Made by a program: the position numbers and the translations under genes. Positions 29,027 through 37,365 of a stretch of DNA of 64,000 nt are shown here, piece by piece. How positions within the stretch are numbered: position 1 is the first letter of the stretch; every line of letters begins with the position of its first letter. The notes under the pieces were generated by a model, which had not been told where the DNA came from, made no database searches, and saw only the letters and a program-made list of their open reading frames with translations. Source of the stretch: Litchfieldia sinesaloumensis (GTDB lineage Bacteria > Bacillota > Bacilli > Bacillales > Bacillaceae_L); NCBI RefSeq assembly GCF_900156865.1, contig NZ_LT732529.1, forward strand, positions 2,544,460-2,608,459. Reading direction: 5' to 3'.

Positions 29027-29869
29027 TTATTGTACGGAAATTACCGCACCTGCATATTCTTCTTCGATAAACTTCTGAATTTCTTCAGATTTTAACACTT
29101 CAACCAATGCTTTAATTTCTTCGCGGTCTTCATCACCTTTGTTAACAACAATAAGATTTGCTGGTACTACGTCATCGCCTTCAAAAGCGATTCCATCCTC
29201 GGCAATATTTACGCCACCTTCAAGTGCGTAGTTAGTGTTGATAACAACCGCATCACCTTCTCCGTTTTCAAAAGAAGTAGCAAGTAGTTTTGCTTCAATT
29301 AGTGTTGAGAAATCTAAATTCTTTGGATTGTCTACAATATCTTCTACTCTTGCTTGATCACCAACACCTTCTTTAAGAGTGATGATTCCTTCTCTTTCAA
29401 ATATCGGTAGTATACGTCCATGATCACTGAATGAATTGCTCATGATGATTTTTGCGCCATCAGGAAGTTCATTAAGATTGCGGTACTCTTTAGAATAAAT
29501 ACCAATTGGCTCTTTGTGAATTTCAGCTACACTTACAAAATCAAAATTAGGGTTATCCTTTAATTGTAAGTCCAAATATCCTGGTGTTTGGAAGTAGTTA
29601 GCATCAATTTCTTTTTCATGCAAAGCAACATTCGGTAAAATATAGTCTGTAAACTCTTTTATTTCAAGGTCAATTCCTTTTTCCTTTAATAAAGGTTTCG
29701 CTTGTTCGAGTACTTCAGCATGCGGAACTAATGTTGCACCCACAACAAGCTTCTTGTTTCCTTCAGCCTCTTTTGAATCTCCGTCATTACCTGCATCATC
29801 ATTTCCCCCACAGGCAACAAGTGCGATTGATAATAATCCAATAAATAGTGTGAAAAGTAGTTTTTTCAT
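29027..29869 (-). CDS. metQ: Methionine-binding lipoprotein MetQ
   Basis: A 280-residue NlpA-family substrate-binding lipoprotein. The signal peptide ends in the lipobox LVAC with lipidated C20, followed by a GGND linker. The NlpA signature VGATLVPHAE and the NYFQTPGYL segment are present. It captures methionine outside the membrane for MetP and MetN. The ATG follows AGGAGGAATT. It is the last gene of metN-metP-metQ under an S-box. Confidence 0.95.
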   Translation of the reverse strand: MKKLLFTLFIGLLSIALVACGGNDDAGNDGDSKEAEGNKKLVVGATLVPHAEVLEQAKPLLKEKGIDLEIKEFTDYILPNVALHEKEIDANYFQTPGYLDLQLKDNPNFDFVSVAEIHKEPIGIYSKEYRNLNELPDGAKIIMSNSFSDHGRILPIFEREGIITLKEGVGDQARVEDIVDNPKNLDFSTLIEAKLLATSFENGEGDAVVINTNYALEGGVNIAEDGIAFEGDDVVPANLIVVNKGDEDREEIKALVEVLKSEEIQKFIEEEYAGAVISVQ

Positions 29870-29886
29870 TGTTGCAATTCCTCCTG

Positions 29887-30591
29887 TTATCTCTTGTCTG
29901 TTTGTTTTGTAAAATAATCACCCACAAATTGGATGATAAATACCAATATTAATATCGCAACAGTTGCAATAAATGTAATTACAGGTTTGTTGCTTTGGAA
30001 CCCATATAAATAGGCAAAGTGTCCTAATCCACCAGCACCGATAACACCCGCCATGGCTGTAAAGCTTACTAATGAAATTGCGGTTACAGTAATCCCGGAA
30101 ACTAATGCTGGCAAGGATTCAGGAATTAATACTTTAAAGATAATCGTCGAGTTTGTTGCCCCCATTGAATGAGAGGCCTCAATAACTCCTTTATCTATTT
30201 CACGCAATGCGATTTCAACCATTCTTGCATAAAATGGGGCTGAACCAATAATTAGAGATGGTAATGCGGCATTTGGCCCCAACATCGAACCCATTACTAT
30301 TTTTGTAAATGGTATTAGTAATACAATAAGGATAATAAATGGTATCGATCGGAAAATATTTACTAGTGCTGAAACAATCCGATTTACCAGTGGATTCTCC
30401 CACGCATTTCCTCGATCTGTTAAAAAGAGAACTAAACCTAAAAATAAACCGATTATAAAAGTAGCTAGCACTGAGATTCCTGTCATATATAAGGTCTCTT
30501 CAGTTGCATCCCAAAGGTTACCCCAATTAAGGGCCTGATAATCATTGACCATCTTTTCCCAATTTAGGAGTTGTTGGAATTGCTCAAGCAT
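29887..30591 (-). CDS. metP: Methionine ABC transporter permease MetP
   Basis: A 234-residue MetI/MetP permease with five to six membrane segments and the EAA-like loop EASHSMGAT. It works with MetN (ATPase) and MetQ. The frame opens at a TTG at 30597 that touches the GAGGTG ribosome site; the ATG at 30589-30591 is better spaced. It overlaps the metN end by 8 nt. Confidence 0.95.
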   Translation of the reverse strand: MLEQFQQLLNWEKMVNDYQALNWGNLWDATEETLYMTGISVLATFIIGLFLGLVLFLTDRGNAWENPLVNRIVSALVNIFRSIPFIILIVLLIPFTKIVMGSMLGPNAALPSLIIGSAPFYARMVEIALREIDKGVIEASHSMGATNSTIIFKVLIPESLPALVSGITVTAISLVSFTAMAGVIGAGGLGHFAYLYGFQSNKPVITFIATVAILILVFIIQFVGDYFTKQTDKR

Positions 30592-31609
30592 TTTCAATCA
30601 CCTCAGCTTCTATCTGTTGTTCACGGATAAACTCGATGGCTGAAGTGACTTCATGTGCATCACCATCTAAATGAATGAACAATGTCCCATAAGAACCATT
30701 TTGGGTTTGTGAGATCTTTCCTTGAAGAATATTTATTTCAACCTTAAAGTCCCTAATTAATCGTGTGATTAACGGCTTCTCAGTATCCTCTCCAACGAAG
30801 GTAAGCTGAACCACTTTACCATCCGGATATCGATCAAGTAAGTTTTCGATTGTTTCTTTTGTTTCCTCAGGCTCTGTTACTTGCTGAACGAAGCGTTTTG
30901 TTATATTGGCTTGAGGCTTTTTGAATACATCAAGTACCTGTCCTTGCTCAACAAATTTACCATTTTCCATCACAGCAACACGGTGACAGATTTTTCGTAT
31001 TACATGCATTTCGTGTGTAATCAATACAATTGTTAAGCCTAAACGTTCATTTATATCAACAAGCAAGTCCAATATCGAATCAGTCGTTTGCGGATCCAGC
31101 GCAGATGTTGCTTCATCACAGAGTAGGACCTTCGGATTGTTAGCAAGTGCTCTTGCGATTCCAACTCTTTGCTTTTGACCACCACTCAACTGTGATGGAT
31201 AGGCATCTTCTCTTCCTTCAAGACCTACAAGCTTAATTAACTCCGCAACACGCTTATCACGTTGAGCTTTTGCAACTTTTGCAATTTCAAGCGGAAATGC
31301 TATGTTTTCCTTAACAGTTCGTGACCATAGTAAATTAAAATGTTGAAATATCATGCTTATTTCTTTACGAGCGTCTCGCAGAGCTTTTCCTTTAATCGCT
31401 GTAATGTCATGGCCCGCAACAGTAACGGTTCCATCTGTTGGTTTTTCAAGCCCATTTAATAGACGAATGAGTGAGCTTTTACCTGCGCCACTGTACCCGA
31501 TGATACCGAATATTTCACCTTCATTAATATTCAAGTCAATATCGTTAACAGCAGTAACAGGATTTGTTTTGGATTGATAAATCTTTTTAACTTTTTTTAG
31601 TGTTATCAC
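30584..31609 (-). CDS. metN: Methionine ABC transporter ATPase MetN
   Basis: A 341-residue ABC ATPase with Walker A GYSGAGKSS, signature LSGGQKQR, Walker B VLLCDEATSAL and a C-terminal NIL (ACT-like) domain from about residue 265, which in this family binds methionine and slows transport. It is the first gene of the operon. An S-box riboswitch lies in the leader. Confidence 0.97.
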   Translation of the reverse strand: MITLKKVKKIYQSKTNPVTAVNDIDLNINEGEIFGIIGYSGAGKSSLIRLLNGLEKPTDGTVTVAGHDITAIKGKALRDARKEISMIFQHFNLLWSRTVKENIAFPLEIAKVAKAQRDKRVAELIKLVGLEGREDAYPSQLSGGQKQRVGIARALANNPKVLLCDEATSALDPQTTDSILDLLVDINERLGLTIVLITHEMHVIRKICHRVAVMENGKFVEQGQVLDVFKKPQANITKRFVQQVTEPEETKETIENLLDRYPDGKVVQLTFVGEDTEKPLITRLIRDFKVEINILQGKISQTQNGSYGTLFIHLDGDAHEVTSAIEFIREQQIEAEVIENA

Positions 31610-31754
31610 GTTGTCACACCTTCTATTCAGAGAGACTATGCTTAGTTTATACGATTAAGTAAAAATTTATATTGTTAAGCATTGGGATATAAATATCAAC
31701 AATATCAACATCGGAAACCCTATATTCTATAAGTCGGATATTTCCAACAGATAT

Positions 31755-31918
31755 AATAAAAGCCTTTCTGCAAAAAGGAGCAGAAAGGCACAATTTAGTG
31801 ATTCCTTCCTCTCATCTTCCAAAGCATCATACTTTGTGTGAATTGGCACCTTTTCAACAAATGTTGACGGTTGCTGGGTTTCATCGGGCACATCCCTCCA
31901 CCTCTCTTAATAAGAGTC
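31755..31918 (-). promoter_or_regulatory. SAM-I riboswitch (S-box) of metNPQ
   Basis: On the minus strand the S-box core is clear: AAGAGAGGTGGAGGGA, CCCGATGAAACCCAGCAACC, AAGGTGCCAATTC, and GGAAGATGAGAG closing the P1 helix with CTCTTAT. A terminator (arms 31762-31771 and 31780-31789) with a TTTTATTAT tail follows. High SAM should stop transcription of the methionine importer. Confidence 0.97.
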
Positions 31919-31966
31919 ATCATATATATTAAATTTTTATTATCGTACTTTAACAACACGAAAGTT

Positions 31967-31995
31967 ATATTATCATCTACTAGGTAAGGTGTCAA
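31967..31995 (-). promoter_or_regulatory. Promoter of the metNPQ S-box transcript
   Basis: On the minus strand there is consensus TTGACA, a 17-nt spacer and TAATAT, about 50 nt before the S-box. Confidence 0.75.
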
Positions 31996-32021
31996 TGAAA
32001 AAGATGTGACTTAAGTACTTA

Positions 32022-33344
32022 TTAAACTGTCTGTATAGATGATACAGAACTTGTTCCATTTGCTGCTTTAATCGCTTGTTCCAAATCCTCTAAAATATCA
32101 TCTATATTCTCAATCCCTACAGATAAACGAACTAGATCTTCTGTCACACCAGACGCCTTCAAATCTTCAGGACCTAATTGTTGGTGTGTAGTACTTGCTG
32201 GGTGAATTATTAAACTCTTAGCATCACCAACGTTTGCAACATGTGACCACAATTCAACGTTGTTGATTAGCGCTTCACCAGCTTCTCTGCCACCTTTAAT
32301 ACCAAAGACAATAACTGACCCAGCACCTTTTGGTAAATATTTATCAGCTAATTTCTTGTTAGGGTGATCCTCATCACCAGGATAAAGTACCCATTCTACA
32401 CCCGGATGGTCTTTAAGATAAGAAACAACTTTTTTCGTGTTAGCAATATGTTCTTTCATTCGCACATGTAAGGTTTCAAGCCCAAGGTTAAATTGAAATG
32501 CATTATATGGGCTAATCGCTGGTCCTAAATCGCGAAGAAGTTGAACTCTTGCTTTAATAATGAATGCAACAGGTCCAAGTGCCTCAGCAAATACTAAATC
32601 ATGGTAGCTTGGGTCTGGTGTTGTAAAGCCAGGGAATTTTGGAGAATTCCAATCAAATTTACCGCCATCAACAATGATTCCACCCATTGTTGTTCCATTA
32701 CCTAATAACCATTTTGTTGCAGAGTGGATTACAATGTCTGCACCATACTCAATTGGTTTACAAAGATATGGTGTAGCAAATGTATTATCAATTATTAGTG
32801 GTATTCCCGCTTCGTGTGCAATATTTGCAATAGCTTCAATATCAAGGATATCTAAGCTTGGATTACCAATTGTTTCTGCAAAGATTGCCTTTGTATTTGG
32901 TGTAATAGCATGGCGGAAATCTTCTGGATTTGTCGGCTTTACAAAATGCGTCTTAATTCCATATTTAGGAAGAGTATTAGCGAATAGATTATACGTTCCA
33001 CCATAGAGCGTAGAAGCAGAAACAATTTCATCTCCAGCACCAGCAATATTTAGAATTGCAGTCGTAATTGCCGCCATTCCACTAGAAACAGCTAACGCTC
33101 CCACGCCACCTTCTAATTGTGCAACTCTTTCTTCAAAAACGGTTGTTGTCGGGTTATGGATACGGGTATAGATATACCCATTTTCTTTTAAACCAAATAA
33201 ATTGGCTGCATGCTCAGTTGTATTAAATTTAAATGCATTTGATTGATAGATAGGAACCGCTCTTGCTCCCGTGACAGGATCCGCCTCAAGTCCACCATGT
33301 ACCGCAATTGTCTCTGGTCTATAGTTCTTTTGTTTTTCACTCAT
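32022..33344 (-). CDS. metY: O-acetylhomoserine sulfhydrylase (MetY-type)
   Basis: A 440-residue Cys/Met-metabolism PLP enzyme, expected to make homocysteine from O-acetylhomoserine and sulfide. The PLP lysine is in SATKWLLGNG, and the TRIHNPTTTVFEERVA and SSGMAA segments fit the MetY/MetZ class, longer than cystathionine synthases. It stands behind its own S-box. Its stop is only about 30 nt from the metN promoter, and no terminator is seen between, so some read-through into the metN S-box leader is possible. The homoserine branch is supplied by hom in this window. Confidence 0.93.
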   Translation of the reverse strand: MSEKQKNYRPETIAVHGGLEADPVTGARAVPIYQSNAFKFNTTEHAANLFGLKENGYIYTRIHNPTTTVFEERVAQLEGGVGALAVSSGMAAITTAILNIAGAGDEIVSASTLYGGTYNLFANTLPKYGIKTHFVKPTNPEDFRHAITPNTKAIFAETIGNPSLDILDIEAIANIAHEAGIPLIIDNTFATPYLCKPIEYGADIVIHSATKWLLGNGTTMGGIIVDGGKFDWNSPKFPGFTTPDPSYHDLVFAEALGPVAFIIKARVQLLRDLGPAISPYNAFQFNLGLETLHVRMKEHIANTKKVVSYLKDHPGVEWVLYPGDEDHPNKKLADKYLPKGAGSVIVFGIKGGREAGEALINNVELWSHVANVGDAKSLIIHPASTTHQQLGPEDLKASGVTEDLVRLSVGIENIDDILEDLEQAIKAANGTSSVSSIQTV

Positions 33345-33378
33345 TTGAATCTCTCCCTTTGTTTTTTAATATAAAAAA

Positions 33379-33525
33379 ACCTCTTCGATAAGAAGAGGTC
33401 GTATGTATAAGTTACTCTTCTTATCTTTCAGACATATAATGTCTGTTGGATTTAGCACCGTGTAAATTACCGGTTGCCGGGCTTCATAGGGCCATTCCCT
33501 CCGCCTCTCTTGATAAGATCAAATA
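33379..33525 (-). promoter_or_regulatory. SAM-I riboswitch (S-box) of metY with visible antiterminator
   Basis: On the minus strand: GATCTTATCAAGAGAGGCGG, AGGGAATGGCCC, ATGAAGCCCGGCAACC, ACGGTGCTAAATCC and GAAAGATAAGAAGAG. The terminator stem is ACCTCTTC/GAAGAGGT (33379-33399) with seven T. The closing-helix strand GATAAGAAGAG (33415-33425) is exactly complementary to CTCTTCTTATC (33387-33397), giving an 11-bp antiterminator that excludes both the P1 helix and the terminator. Confidence 0.97.
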
Positions 33526-33555
33526 TGAAGTTTTATACTTTAATGGATTAATATG

Positions 33556-33584
33556 ATGGTAACCTTTTTTCTTTTACAAGTCAA
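33556..33584 (-). promoter_or_regulatory. Promoter of the metY S-box transcript
   Basis: On the minus strand there is TTGACT, a 17-nt spacer and TACCAT, shortly before the S-box. Confidence 0.6.
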
Positions 33585-33699
33585 CATGAATATTTAGAAA
33601 AAATAAGGAATTCTAAATTTCGTGTTTTTTTCATTTAATTCGACACCCAAAAGTATCTTTCGCAAATTTTACTCCTTTTTTCCCGGGAAATATGACATA

Positions 33700-34974
33700 T
33701 TATGATATCTTCGCAAGAGGCTTTTCCGCTTGTTGAAACGATTTTCTACTAAACACGATTAAGAAGTAAAGTGAACCTATTAAATAGAGTACAGAGGTAA
33801 TTGTAAAGACATATGCATATCCCCAATAAGCACCGTGTAGCATTACGATTGTTGTAGACACTGGTCCCATCAACGCCCAACCTAGTGAGAATACCATTTG
33901 GTTAACCGAGTTGGCGAGTCCCTTCATTGAATCATTTACTCGCCCCATAACAAGTGAGGCTTGTATAGGATTTCCTGCGTTCATTAGTGCCTGCCTAAAT
34001 AAGAATGCAATTGCAGCAATATAGATATTTTCAGTAAATCCAGTGAGTAACAGGAATGGTAATGAAGATAGTTGAAGATAGACAACCGCACGAACTTCCC
34101 CAACTTTATTAACAATAGCAGGGCCTATAATCATCGCTACCGCTGTCGCCGCTTGTCCTAATGATAATATGAGTCCAATGACGGTATTTGAAGCTAAAAA
34201 TCGATCAGCAAAATATAAATTTAAGTAGGGAATAACTAAACCAGATCCAAATCCAATAATCATTTGTGCAAAAGCGAACAATGCGATGAGTTTGATTTGC
34301 GATTTATTTGCTCTTAGTTTTTGTCCGATTGATTCTACCTTTTGTATTTCTGGTTTTTTCCTTTGTTGTTCGTTCATCTTTAGTATTGGTAGTATTCCAA
34401 CAAGATAGATAACTGTTGCTATTAATAGAGTTATGCGCACACTCGCTAGCCCACTGAGCTGAAACACATATTGAAACGCATCTGAAAATACACCACCGGC
34501 AATGTTACCAACAACCTGCGCAACCATCATGATGGCAGAATGAAAACTAAAGAGATGAACCCTCTGGGAAGGTGTTGAGTTTTCTGCCAACCAAGGGACT
34601 CCCGATACTTGAATAAATGCCGTTGATAATCCTGTTAAGAATGCTGTTCCTACAAGTAATTGTTGAACGTCTAAGATACTTCTAGCAAAAAACGCGAGAG
34701 TGGAAATTGCAACTCCAACAACCATTACTTTTTTTCTGCCAAATTTATCACTCATCAGACCTGCCGGGACAAGAATAATTGCAGAGGCTAATGCCGTCAT
34801 TGCAATGATAGTTCCATTTGTTTGCTCGGAATACCCAAGCTCTCGGACATAAAAATTATACATGATGGTAAACATACCCATGCCCAGTTGTGTAAATATA
34901 GTCGCGAAAATAAATAGTTTGATATTTTGATTGTATGATTTGTATTGCGTTTTCCAGCTGTTAATTATGCCCAT
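33700..34974 (-). CDS. MFS transporter
   Basis: A 424-residue major facilitator with 12 predicted segments. The loop 2-3 motif DKFGRKKVMVVG is well formed, which is typical of drug/sugar exporters in this superfamily. The substrate is unknown. The frame opens at 35001, but CTAGGAG stands seven nucleotides before the ATG at 34972-34974. It lies alone on the minus strand between metY and yusE and has no visible regulatory element. Confidence 0.85.
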   Translation of the reverse strand: MGIINSWKTQYKSYNQNIKLFIFATIFTQLGMGMFTIMYNFYVRELGYSEQTNGTIIAMTALASAIILVPAGLMSDKFGRKKVMVVGVAISTLAFFARSILDVQQLLVGTAFLTGLSTAFIQVSGVPWLAENSTPSQRVHLFSFHSAIMMVAQVVGNIAGGVFSDAFQYVFQLSGLASVRITLLIATVIYLVGILPILKMNEQQRKKPEIQKVESIGQKLRANKSQIKLIALFAFAQMIIGFGSGLVIPYLNLYFADRFLASNTVIGLILSLGQAATAVAMIIGPAIVNKVGEVRAVVYLQLSSLPFLLLTGFTENIYIAAIAFLFRQALMNAGNPIQASLVMGRVNDSMKGLANSVNQMVFSLGWALMGPVSTTIVMLHGAYWGYAYVFTITSVLYLIGSLYFLIVFSRKSFQQAEKPLAKIS

Positions 34975-35068
34975 AAGTGCTCCTAGTTGATCAGTTTTCA
35001 ATAAACAACTTTTAATAGTTAATTACTTCGATTCCCTAAATATCATACAACTTTTTTAAAAAATTGCA

Positions 35069-35094
35069 ATAAAAAAACGCCATTTATGGCGTTT
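35069..35094 (-). terminator. Terminator of yusE
   Basis: A 9-bp stem, AAACGCCAT/ATGGCGTTT, with a tiny loop, followed on the minus strand by seven T. Confidence 0.85.
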
Positions 35095-35095
35095 C

Positions 35096-35401
35096 CTAGT
35101 CATTGGTAAGTAAATTTAATAAATAAGGAACTGAATGAAAGGCGTAGTATTTTTTCACTACATGCCCTTTCTTTACATGCATCAAACAAGGCACACTTTC
35201 AATTTGCCAATCAATTGCCTTTTGAGGTAAATAATTAAGATCACTTTTCCCAATTGTGACATCAGGAAGAAGTTCATCTACCACTGTAATCATTTTTGAG
35301 GCAACCTGACAAGTTCCGCACATTGGTGTATATAAATATAACCAAAACTCATCTAGACTGATGAGTTGACTATCGATTTCTTTTTCATTCCATTCTTTCA
35401 T
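35096..35401 (-). CDS. yusE: Thioredoxin-like protein YusE
   Basis: A 101-residue cytosolic thioredoxin fold with the active-site pair C28 and C31 in MCGTCQ. The cis-proline region reads ESVPCLMHV, adding a third cysteine near the active site, which is unusual compared with classic thioredoxins. The partner is unknown. It starts with ATG with a weak GTTGAGATG region upstream. It lies downstream of yusF on the same strand. Confidence 0.85.
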   Translation of the reverse strand: MKEWNEKEIDSQLISLDEFWLYLYTPMCGTCQVASKMITVVDELLPDVTIGKSDLNYLPQKAIDWQIESVPCLMHVKKGHVVKKYYAFHSVPYLLNLLTND

Positions 35402-35482
35402 CTCAACTACAACCTTTATAGTGTTTATGCTGCCTATTGTAACATGATTATTAAATAAGAGGGCATTTTATGCCCTATCAAA

Positions 35483-35836
35483 TTACAACAAAAACTCGGC
35501 GTGAACATCAATATTTGCTGATAAAAGAACAGTTGCGATATGATGTTCAGGGGCTGTTGCTACTTCTCGATATGTTTTATCGATAAACAAATGCTGCGCT
35601 TCCGGAAATTCGCGTTTAAATTGCTTTCGAAGCTTTTCTCCTGCACGATCCGCATCTACTAAAATATAGACATCTTTATTAAATAAGTGTTCGATTAATT
35701 CGTCTAGCCTGGATATACTAATCGTTCCATTTGTACAAATAATTTCTACTGGTTCATTCACAACTGTTTCAACCTTCTTTTTATCGGTTCTCCCCTCAAC
35801 AATGATTACTTTCTCAAAGTCGTCAAAAGCCACCAT
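35483..35836 (-). CDS. yusF: Toprim-domain protein YusF
   Basis: A 117-residue single Toprim domain. The catalytic glutamate E14 (VEGRTD) and the DxD pair D61 and D63 (LVDADRAG) are intact, so metal-dependent nucleic-acid chemistry is possible, as in the RNase M5 and DnaG relatives. No other domain is present. It starts with ATG after GAAACAGGTGATGA. Its role is unknown. Confidence 0.88.
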   Translation of the reverse strand: MVAFDDFEKVIIVEGRTDKKKVETVVNEPVEIICTNGTISISRLDELIEHLFNKDVYILVDADRAGEKLRKQFKREFPEAQHLFIDKTYREVATAPEHHIATVLLSANIDVHAEFLL

Positions 35837-35956
35837 TTCATCACCTGTTTCAAGTGTACATTTATTCAGTCTATTTCATTCTATTCGATGTTTATTACTG
35901 CTTTTCCTTCATTTTATAGCAAAGTTTCTCATTTGGTGAATGGTTGGGGAACTATT

Positions 35957-35990
35957 ATGGAAAAAAAAGACAGTGGAACTCCACTGTCTT
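35957..35990 (-). terminator. Terminator of yusG/gcvH
   Basis: A 10-bp stem, AAGACAGTGG/CCACTGTCTT, with a 4-nt loop, then eight T on the minus strand. It overlaps the yusG stop. Confidence 0.9.
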
Positions 35991-36291
35991 AACACCATCC
36001 ATTTTCATCATCACAATCGACATATTTCATATCTGGGGTAGAAGGTATATCTGCATAAGTATATATTTTACTCGATTCTTGCTCATACCCTTGTTTTAAC
36101 TCATATTGAGCCCCATCATTAGTAAAACGTATTTTACCAATTGGTTCCTTTTCAACATATAGGTTCATTTCGTTATTTCCAAGTTTTCCAACCACTCGGT
36201 CAGTCACTTCAATACGTGTATGCTTCAATACCATCATGAACACCCTTCCATCGGTATTTAATGTTAGATTGTCCATTCCGGTCATCTTCAT
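35989..36291 (-). CDS. yusG: YusG, DUF2553 protein
   Basis: A 100-residue protein of the YusG/DUF2553 family, here somewhat longer than I remember for B. subtilis, with a C-terminal extension ending CDDENGWC that adds two cysteines. It has no signal peptide. Function unknown. The ATG follows GGGAGT closely; a second ATG is two codons later. It is 30 nt after gcvH and shares its terminator, so it is probably co-transcribed with it. Confidence 0.8.
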   Translation of the reverse strand: MKMTGMDNLTLNTDGRVFMMVLKHTRIEVTDRVVGKLGNNEMNLYVEKEPIGKIRFTNDGAQYELKQGYEQESSKIYTYADIPSTPDMKYVDCDDENGWC

Positions 36292-36321
36292 TCCAACTCC
36301 CTATACGCTAAGATTTGGATA

Positions 36322-36720
36322 TTAAAAAAAGAGCTGATTTTCTTCTTTTACCATTTCTTCGTATTGCTCAGCTGTCATAAGGTTCTCTATATCTCCAGCA
36401 TTTGCAGGTTCAATCACGATCATCCATGCTTTTTCATACGGAGATTCGTTTACAAATTCTGGGCTATCATCTAGGTCCTCGTTAATCTCAACAACTGTAC
36501 CGCTAAGTGGTGCATATAGTTCAGAAACCGTCTTAACGGATTCAACACTTCCAAATGGCTCATCTGCTTTAATTTCGTCACCAACTTCTGGTAACTCAAC
36601 AAATACAATATCTCCTAATTCAGATTGTGCGAAATCAGTAATACCGATGCGTACTTTATCCCCTTCTACCTTTACCCATTCATGTTCTTCAGAATAACGT
36701 AAGTCTTTAGGCGCGTTCAT
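36322..36720 (-). CDS. gcvH: Glycine cleavage system H protein
   Basis: A 132-residue lipoyl-carrier protein with the lipoylated lysine K63 in [11 protein letters not shown]. Besides carrying aminomethyl groups in glycine cleavage, Bacillus GcvH is the entry point of lipoate made by LipA and moved by a lipoyl-relay. The ATG follows GGAGGGTACAAA. A weak hairpin at 36761-36782 separates it from yusI. Confidence 0.97.
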   Translation of the reverse strand: MNAPKDLRYSEEHEWVKVEGDKVRIGITDFAQSELGDIVFVELPEVGDEIKADEPFGSVESVKTVSELYAPLSGTVVEINEDLDDSPEFVNESPYEKAWMIVIEPANAGDIENLMTAEQYEEMVKEENQLFF

Positions 36721-36821
36721 TTTGTACCCTCCATTAATTCGATTTTAAGAAATAGTTTAATTGTTGAGAGGTTCCTCAACAAAATATATGTAAAAGTCCT
36801 ATTTAAGGTCTTTCATCCGAT

Positions 36822-37178
36822 TTAAGCCCACGTTTCTTCAAATTGAGTTTCTTTAAATCCAACCGTTACCTTCTTACCATCGGTAGTGAGTGGACGCTTA
36901 ATTAGCATTCCATCAGAGGCCAGGAGTTCAAGCAACTCTTCCTCAGAAGCAGAACTTATTTTATCCTTTAACCCAAGTTCACGATATTTTTGACCACTTG
37001 TATTAAAGAACTTTTTAAGCTCTAATCCACTATTCTGATACATCTCTTTTAACTGCTCTTTTGATGGTGGATTCTCTACAATATGAATTTCCTCAAATGA
37101 AACCTGATGTTCTTCAAGCCATTTTTTCGCTTTACGACAGGTCCCACATTTTGGATACCAGTAAAATGTTAAAGCCAT
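36822..37178 (-). CDS. yusI: ArsC/Spx-family protein YusI
   Basis: A 118-residue ArsC-fold protein of the YusI type. C11 and C14 (KCGTCRKA) form a CxxC like that of Spx and MgsR, and RPLTTDG carries the conserved arginine. It lacks the recognised Spx RNA-polymerase contact features, so reductase or regulator role is open. A frame opens at GTG 37190, but this lies in the AAGGTGGTG ribosome site; ATG at 37176-37178 gives the family length exactly. Confidence 0.9.
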   Translation of the reverse strand: MALTFYWYPKCGTCRKAKKWLEEHQVSFEEIHIVENPPSKEQLKEMYQNSGLELKKFFNTSGQKYRELGLKDKISSASEEELLELLASDGMLIKRPLTTDGKKVTVGFKETQFEETWA

Positions 37179-37325
37179 ATTTCTCACCACCTTATCTTAT
37201 CTACCAAGAATTATTTTATCATATAAAATTTTGAATTTAAAATAATTTGGGATAGGGTCACTGTTTAATTTCGACTTCTTTGCCGGTTATCCTGCATTAA
37301 AAGGAATAATCTTTTCAAACCTAAA

Positions 37326-37350
37326 GAAAAAGCCCCTTATTAGGAGCTTC
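37326..37350 (-). terminator. Terminator of fadN-fadA-fadE
   Basis: On the minus strand, AAGCTCCT/AGGGGCTT (one G-U pair) with a 4-nt loop, then TTTTTCTTT. Confidence 0.75.
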
Positions 37351-37365
37351 CTCTACTAGTTTAGA

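Noticed and set aside
31795-31995. 66-aa frame on the minus strand upstream of metN
   Set aside because: It runs through the S-box riboswitch and its promoter; the conserved RNA explains the sequence.
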